From contig CAWDLE010000010.1 of assembly GCA_963803085.1 (NCBI GenBank), positions 372,001 through 436,000 of the forward strand: a stretch of DNA of 64,000 bases, in the 5' to 3' direction. The notes under the pieces are model-generated. The model saw nothing but the letters and a program-made list of their open reading frames with translations, was not told the DNA's origin and ran no database searches. This document shows positions 60,116 to 64,000 of the stretch, one piece after another (the stretch's first letter is position 1; the number at the start of each line of letters is the position of its first letter). A program made the position numbers and the translations under genes. The DNA comes from JACVRW01 sp963803085. Its GTDB lineage: Bacteria; Actinomycetota; Thermoleophilia; Solirubrobacterales; Thermoleophilaceae.

Positions 60116-61176
60116 TCGCCCTCCTCGAGCTTCCGCACCGCGTCCGCCTTCGCGCCGTCCGAGACGAACAGGTTGGTGCCGCGGCAGCAGGTGGCCTCCA
60201 GCACCTCGGTCTTGTCCGACGACCCGGTGGCCATGTCGGCGAACAGGCCCATCAGCTGGAAGCCGTTCATGTCTGAGCGCAGCGTGCGCGGCGCGTGCCA
60301 GCTCACCCACGGCAGCCGGAGGAACGTGCTCGGCGACTTCACCTGCGACCCGATCGCGCTCAGCACCTCCTGCTGGCGCGCCGCCCGTGCGCGGTCATCC
60401 TCTGCCGGCGCGCAGTTGTTCTTCCGCACGCGCGCGTAGCCCAGCGCACGCTCTCCGTTCAGCTCGATTTCGCCCTTCTTGAAGTGGAGGCCCTTCCAGA
60501 AGTTGTCGAACGGGGGCGAGCAGACGCGTGTCTTGTTGTTGACCGTCACCCCGCCGAGCGAGTCGATGAACTCCGGGAAGTTCTTGAAGTTCACCTCGAC
60601 GACGTGGTTCACCTCGAGGCCGTTCCCGAGGAACGACTCCACGGTCTCGATCGTGAGCGCGGGTCCGCCGAACGCATAGGCGGCGTTGATCTTGTTGATC
60701 CCGTGGCCGGGCACGTCGACCTCGACGTCGCGCGGGATCGACAGCTTGCGGACACTTCCGAAGGCCGAGTGGACGAGCATGATCGTGTCGGAGCGGCCGG
60801 GGCCGGCCTGGGACTCGTCGATTGAGTCTCCGGTGCGCACGTCGGAACCGAGTACGAGGACGTTGCTGCCAGTGAACAGACTGCCCTTGCTGGACAGGGC
60901 GCGCTCGGTCGCTGGCGAGACGCCGTCCTGGGTCTGGGCGCTGATCATGAAGAGGACGAGCGACAGTAGGAGCCAGCCGGCGATCGCGAGAGCGACCCAC
61001 TTGAGCACGCGGCCAGGGGTGATCCGCGGGCGGTCGCGTGGGGCGCGCGGCTCGTCGCCGTCGCGGTTCCGCGAGAGCCTGCGGCGGAGCGCATCGAGGT
61101 CGCCACCGCGCGCCAGCGGCTTCCGGCGCGAGCGGTAGACCTTGTACTCCGGGGGGCCGGGGGTCGGGTCATTCAC
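60112..61176 (-). CDS. LytR-CpsA-Psr family cell-wall ligase
   Basis: 354 residues. Cytoplasmic basic tail, one transmembrane helix (VLKWVALAIAGWLLLSLVLF), then the LCP domain: LVLGSDVRTGD, AGPGRSDTIMLVHS, KLSIPRDVEVDVPGHGINKINAAYAFGG-type region, GGVTVNN, and GERALGYARVRKN with the catalytic Arg cluster. LCP proteins transfer glycopolymers from lipid carriers to peptidoglycan. Divergent from the ROK kinase across 23 nt. Confidence 0.9.
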   Translation of the reverse strand: MNDPTPGPPEYKVYRSRRKPLARGGDLDALRRRLSRNRDGDEPRAPRDRPRITPGRVLKWVALAIAGWLLLSLVLFMISAQTQDGVSPATERALSSKGSLFTGSNVLVLGSDVRTGDSIDESQAGPGRSDTIMLVHSAFGSVRKLSIPRDVEVDVPGHGINKINAAYAFGGPALTIETVESFLGNGLEVNHVVEVNFKNFPEFIDSLGGVTVNNKTRVCSPPFDNFWKGLHFKKGEIELNGERALGYARVRKNNCAPAEDDRARAARQQEVLSAIGSQVKSPSTFLRLPWVSWHAPRTLRSDMNGFQLMGLFADMATGSSDKTEVLEATCCRGTNLFVSDGAKADAVRKLEEGD

Positions 61177-61199
61177 TCCCCTCTGTATATCTACTGCCC

Positions 61200-62165
61200 A
61201 TGCCGCCGAGGCGCGTGATCGGGATCGACGCCGGGGGCACCAAGCTTCTGGGCGGGGTCGTCGACGAGCAAATGGTGGTCCACCACCGGGTTCACAGGAC
61301 CTGGCGTGGCTCCGACAGGCAGGAGACGCTCGACATCTTCACGGACGCCGTCGAGGAGGTCCGCGCGGCTGCCACCGACGTTGAGGTGATCGGCTTCGGC
61401 GTGCCCGCGCTCGTGGAGTCGGAGACGGGTGTGATCCGCTGGTCGAACCACCTGCCGGCGCTGGACGGAGTGCCGTTCCGCGACCTGATGAGCGAGCGCC
61501 TCGGACTGCCGGTGGTGGTCGACAACGACGGAAACGCGGCGATGCTCGCGGAGGCGCGCAATGGCGCGGCCACCGGTGCTCGGTATGCCGTGATGGTCTC
61601 GCTCGGCACAGGGATCGCAGGCGGGCTGCTCGTGAACGGCGAGGTGTACCGCGGTGCCACGGGGGTGGGCGCCGAGCTCGGCCACGTGGTGCTCCAGCTG
61701 CATGGGCCGGATTGCCCCGGCGACTGTCCTGGGCAGGGCTGCTTCGAGGCGCTCGTGTCGGGCAACGCGATCGGGCGCGAGGGGCTGCGGGTGGCACAGG
61801 AGCAGCCGGACTCGCAGCTCGGCCGCCGCCTTGCGGCGGATCAGGAGATCACCGGGGGCGTCGTGACCGAGCTGGCGCACGACGGCGATCCGCTCGCGCG
61901 CGGGGTCCTCGATGAGGTCGGGCAGAGGCTCGGCTACGGGTTGGTCGGGCTCGTGAACACGTTCAATCCCGAGGTGATCGTGATCGGTGGTGGCGCGGTG
62001 CGCGCCGGCGACATGCTGCTCGAGCCGGCGCGGGCGGTGGTGGCCGAGCGGGCGCTCGAACCGCCGCGAGAAGTGGTCCGAATCGTGGCCGCGCACTACG
62101 GCGACGAGGCCGGAATGATGGGTGCGGCGCTGCTCGCGTTCGACCACCTGGGCGTGGCGTCGTGA
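61200..62165 (+). CDS. ROK-family sugar kinase, probably glucokinase
   Basis: 321 residues from ATG 61200. The phosphate motif is IGIDAGGTKLLGGVVD, the sugar-binding and catalytic Asp region is VVDNDGNAAMLAEA, the second phosphate loop is SLGTGIAGGLLVNG, and the ROK zinc motif is CPGDCPGQGCFEALVSG with His in GAELGHVVL. The group phosphorylates glucose or related hexoses with ATP. It overlaps the rsmI start (GTGA). Confidence 0.88.
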   Translation: MPPRRVIGIDAGGTKLLGGVVDEQMVVHHRVHRTWRGSDRQETLDIFTDAVEEVRAAATDVEVIGFGVPALVESETGVIRWSNHLPALDGVPFRDLMSERLGLPVVVDNDGNAAMLAEARNGAATGARYAVMVSLGTGIAGGLLVNGEVYRGATGVGAELGHVVLQLHGPDCPGDCPGQGCFEALVSGNAIGREGLRVAQEQPDSQLGRRLAADQEITGGVVTELAHDGDPLARGVLDEVGQRLGYGLVGLVNTFNPEVIVIGGGAVRAGDMLLEPARAVVAERALEPPREVVRIVAAHYGDEAGMMGAALLAFDHLGVAS

Positions 62166-62980
62166 GCGCCGGGCGGCTTGTGGTCTGCCCGACGCCGATC
62201 GGGAACTTCGAGGACATCACCCTGCGCGTGCTGTCCGCTCTTCGAGAGGCCGACGTCGTGGCCTGCGAGGACACGCGCCGGACGGGGATGCTTCTCGACC
62301 GCTACGGGGTCAAGGCGAAGCTCGTCTCCTACCACGAGCACAACGAGGCCGCACGCGCCTCGGCGCTAGTGGGACAGATGCGCGAGGGGGCGGTGGTCGC
62401 ACTGGTGTCCGATGCGGGCATGCCGCTCGTGTCCGACCCGGGCTACGTACTGGTTCGGGCGTGCGTGGCAGCGGGGCTGCCGGTTGAGGTGCTCCCCGGG
62501 CCTTCGGCGGCGATCACCGCCTTGGTTGCATCGGGCATGCCGGCCGACGAGTGGCATTTCCACGGCTTCCTGCCGCGCAAGAAGGGGGAGCTGCGGGAGG
62601 TTCTCTCTCACGGTGACGGGACGCTCGTCGCGTTCGAGTCTCCGCGCCGGCTGCCCGCGACGCTCCAGCTGCTGGCTGAGCTCGACGGCGAGCGCGAGGT
62701 CGCGGTCTGCCGCGAGCTGACGAAGACGCACGAGGAGGTGGTGCGCGGCACCGCCGCCGAGCTCGCGGCTCGCTACGCCGCGGAGCCGCCGAAGGGTGAG
62801 ATCGTGCTGGTGCTGGCGCCGCTCGGTCGAGCGGCATCGGACGCGGTGGATCCGGCGGCGGTCGATGCGCTGCGGCAGCTCGTCGAGGCCGGGGCGCACC
62901 CGCGCAAGGCCGCGACAGTGGTGGCCGGTCTGACCGGCGGCAGCGCAAACGCCCTGTACCGGGCGCTGATTTCCGAGTAA
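62162..62980 (+). CDS. rsmI: 16S rRNA (cytidine(1402)-2'-O)-methyltransferase
   Basis: 272 residues from GTG 62162, coupled to the kinase stop. It has the SAM-binding tetrapyrrole-methylase fold: VVCPTPIGNFEDITLR, SDAGMPLVSDPGYVLVRACV, LPGPSAAITALVASGMPADE, FHGFLPRKKGELREVL and PKGEIVLVLAPL. It methylates C1402 at the decoding site. The C-terminal HTH-like end (RKAATVVAGLTGGSANALYR) is present. Confidence 0.93.
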   Translation: MSAGRLVVCPTPIGNFEDITLRVLSALREADVVACEDTRRTGMLLDRYGVKAKLVSYHEHNEAARASALVGQMREGAVVALVSDAGMPLVSDPGYVLVRACVAAGLPVEVLPGPSAAITALVASGMPADEWHFHGFLPRKKGELREVLSHGDGTLVAFESPRRLPATLQLLAELDGEREVAVCRELTKTHEEVVRGTAAELAARYAAEPPKGEIVLVLAPLGRAASDAVDPAAVDALRQLVEAGAHPRKAATVVAGLTGGSANALYRALISE

Positions 62981-63044
62981 CGAACCGCAACAACCCTGCG
63001 ACAGCGCCCCGCCCGCCACGAGCCTGCGCCCGCACACTCGCGGG

Positions 63045-64000
63045 ATGCGCCGACTCCTCTTCACCCTCACCGCCTTTCTGCTCCTCTCCACTCCGGCACA
63101 GGCTTCGTGGAGCTGGCCCGTTCGAGGCGACGTCATCACTACATACCGCAACGGGGCGGACCCCTACGCCGGCGGACAGCACCGAGGCATCGACATAGCG
63201 GCAGCGGTGGGCACGGCCGTCGTGGCCGCGGCGGGCGGCGAGGTTCGCTTTGCCGGCACGGCGGGCTCCTCGGGTCTGACCGTGAGCGTGCGCACCGGCG
63301 ACGGCTTCGACACCTCGTATCTGCACCTTTCCGCGCTGGCGGTCCGCGCCGGAGCACGCGTCTCTGCCGGCGAGCGCCTGGGCGCGGTCGGCACCACGGG
63401 CACTCGCTCAGCCGACCCGCCACACCTCCACTTCGGCGTACGCGAAGCGGGCACGCGCCACGTCTACATCGACCCGCTGTCGATGCTGCCGCCAGCAGCG
63501 GCACCGCCACCCGGCGCAGCACCACAACCGGCGCCGGCACCTGCACCGGTGGCTCCGAGAGCAGCACCCGCGCCACGGCCGGCACCGGCGCCTCGTGGCG
63601 TCCCGCGGCCAGCGCCCATGCCCCGCGGCGCGCCACGGCCGGCACCGGCGCCACGTGGCGTTCCGCGGCGAGCGCCCCGCGGCGCGCCACGGCCCGCACC
63701 GGTTCCGCGCGGCGCGCCGCGGCCGGCGCCCGGCCCTCGTTCCGCACCCGCCCCACGACCAGCACCGAGGACAGCACCAGCGCCGCTCGGTGCGCCGGGG
63801 CCCGCGCCCACGCTCCGAGCCGAGCCGCGCCGCGCGCCGGCGCCGTCACCGCTCCCCGCCCCGCTCGGCGGGCGGGCCTCCTCACTGCTCGACGCTCCGC
63901 GTCTGGCATCGGCCCCGCACCAACGTCCGTCGCCGGCCCGGGCAGCGAGCGCGGCTGAGGCGCATTCCGCACTGCCCTCATCCGGCCCGGACATCGGCTG
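63045..64000 (+). CDS. Secreted M23 peptidase with Pro/Ala/Arg repeat tail (3' end beyond window)
   Basis: A signal peptide (RRLLFTLTAFLLLSTPAQAS) leads to an M23 LytM domain: WPVRGDVITTYRNG, GQHRGIDIAAAVGTAVVAAA (HxxxD), LTVSVRTGDGFDTSYLHLSA, and the metal HxH in PPHLHFGVREAG, so the zinc residues are intact. From about residue 150 the tail is a degenerate Pro/Ala/Arg repeat (APRPAPAPRGVPRPAPMPRG-type units) of over 150 residues, likely a flexible cell-wall-spanning region. 318 codons are seen before the edge. It probably cleaves peptidoglycan cross-links. Confidence 0.88.
   Translation, partial: MRRLLFTLTAFLLLSTPAQASWSWPVRGDVITTYRNGADPYAGGQHRGIDIAAAVGTAVVAAAGGEVRFAGTAGSSGLTVSVRTGDGFDTSYLHLSALAVRAGARVSAGERLGAVGTTGTRSADPPHLHFGVREAGTRHVYIDPLSMLPPAAAPPPGAAPQPAPAPAPVAPRAAPAPRPAPAPRGVPRPAPMPRGAPRPAPAPRGVPRRAPRGAPRPAPVPRGAPRPAPGPRSAPAPRPAPRTAPAPLGAPGPAPTLRAEPRRAPAPSPLPAPLGGRASSLLDAPRLASAPHQRPSPARAASAAEAHSALPSSGPDIG

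Overview
The window is GC-rich, densely packed bacterial chromosome. Several features point to an actinobacterium of the Thermoleophilia (Solirubrobacterales-like) type: seven SnoaL/NTF2 proteins, of which six open with MSQENV and one with MSQANV; a homodimeric-type pyruvate dehydrogenase E1; an Ada-AlkA fusion; a type-E succinate dehydrogenase; and many genes that appear to be leaderless. This assignment is inference from gene content, since no rRNA or marker tree is available here.

Layout. 1-3.6 kb: cNMP-binding protein, Ogt, a frameshifted Ada-AlkA repair gene and a quinone-oxidoreductase-like MDR protein. 3.7-4.3 kb: a REP-associated tyrosine transposase with a perfect palindrome. 4.3-7.6 kb: stress/redox signalling (RsbW-like ATPase, ANTAR regulator, a receiver/glutaredoxin/thioredoxin-reductase-like fusion with degenerate active sites). 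7.6-15.9 kb: small hydrolase, SnoaL, SRPBCC and zinc-ribbon proteins, MscL, a stress protein, an ABC exporter, a BrkB-family protein and a secreted orphan. 15.95-23.3 kb: a probable integrated island between an intact tRNA-Val(CAC) and a 37-nt copy of that tRNA's 5' half. It carries phage-like leftovers, a GlsB-type membrane protein, three tandem SnoaL genes, a frameshifted SnoaL gene, and an FAD oxidoreductase followed by a peroxiredoxin-cNMP fusion. No integrase is visible in it.

23.3-30.3 kb: kynurenine-type hydrolase, kynureninase, RidA, a secreted trypsin-like protease, SRP RNA, a frameshifted pyruvate dehydrogenase E1 and an HD-GYP-like protein. 30.3-33.1 kb: the classical dnaX-ebfC-recR replication/repair set. 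33.1-39.5 kb: molybdopterin oxidoreductase, GH3 enzyme, lysC-asd (aspartate pathway) and a LuxR regulator with two frame disruptions. 39.5-48.2 kb: energy metabolism (sdhE-sdhB-sdhA, NAD-type isocitrate dehydrogenase, malate dehydrogenase) with an S2P-like protease and an MFS exporter between them. 48.4-54.7 kb: regulator, SRPBCC/epimerase pair, MBL hydrolase, hsp20-lon proteostasis pair. 54.8-64 kb: TetR, GlyRS, a second SnoaL triplet on the minus strand, AOC-barrel-like secreted protein, FmdB, LCP, ROK kinase, RsmI and an M23 peptidase cut by the right edge.

General themes. (i) A TANNNT hexamer lies 6-9 nt before many start codons that lack a Shine-Dalgarno sequence, consistent with leaderless mRNAs. 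(ii) Five frame disruptions occur in four genes. Three are explained by one extra base each; the fourth gene has a homopolymer change plus a 10-bp tandem duplication. Assembly error and real decay cannot be separated here. (iii) Non-coding structure includes GGGGTC palindromes, a two-copy hairpin-plus-19-nt element at 32.4 and 48.4 kb, and a 34-nt promoter/start block shared by the two SnoaL triplets.
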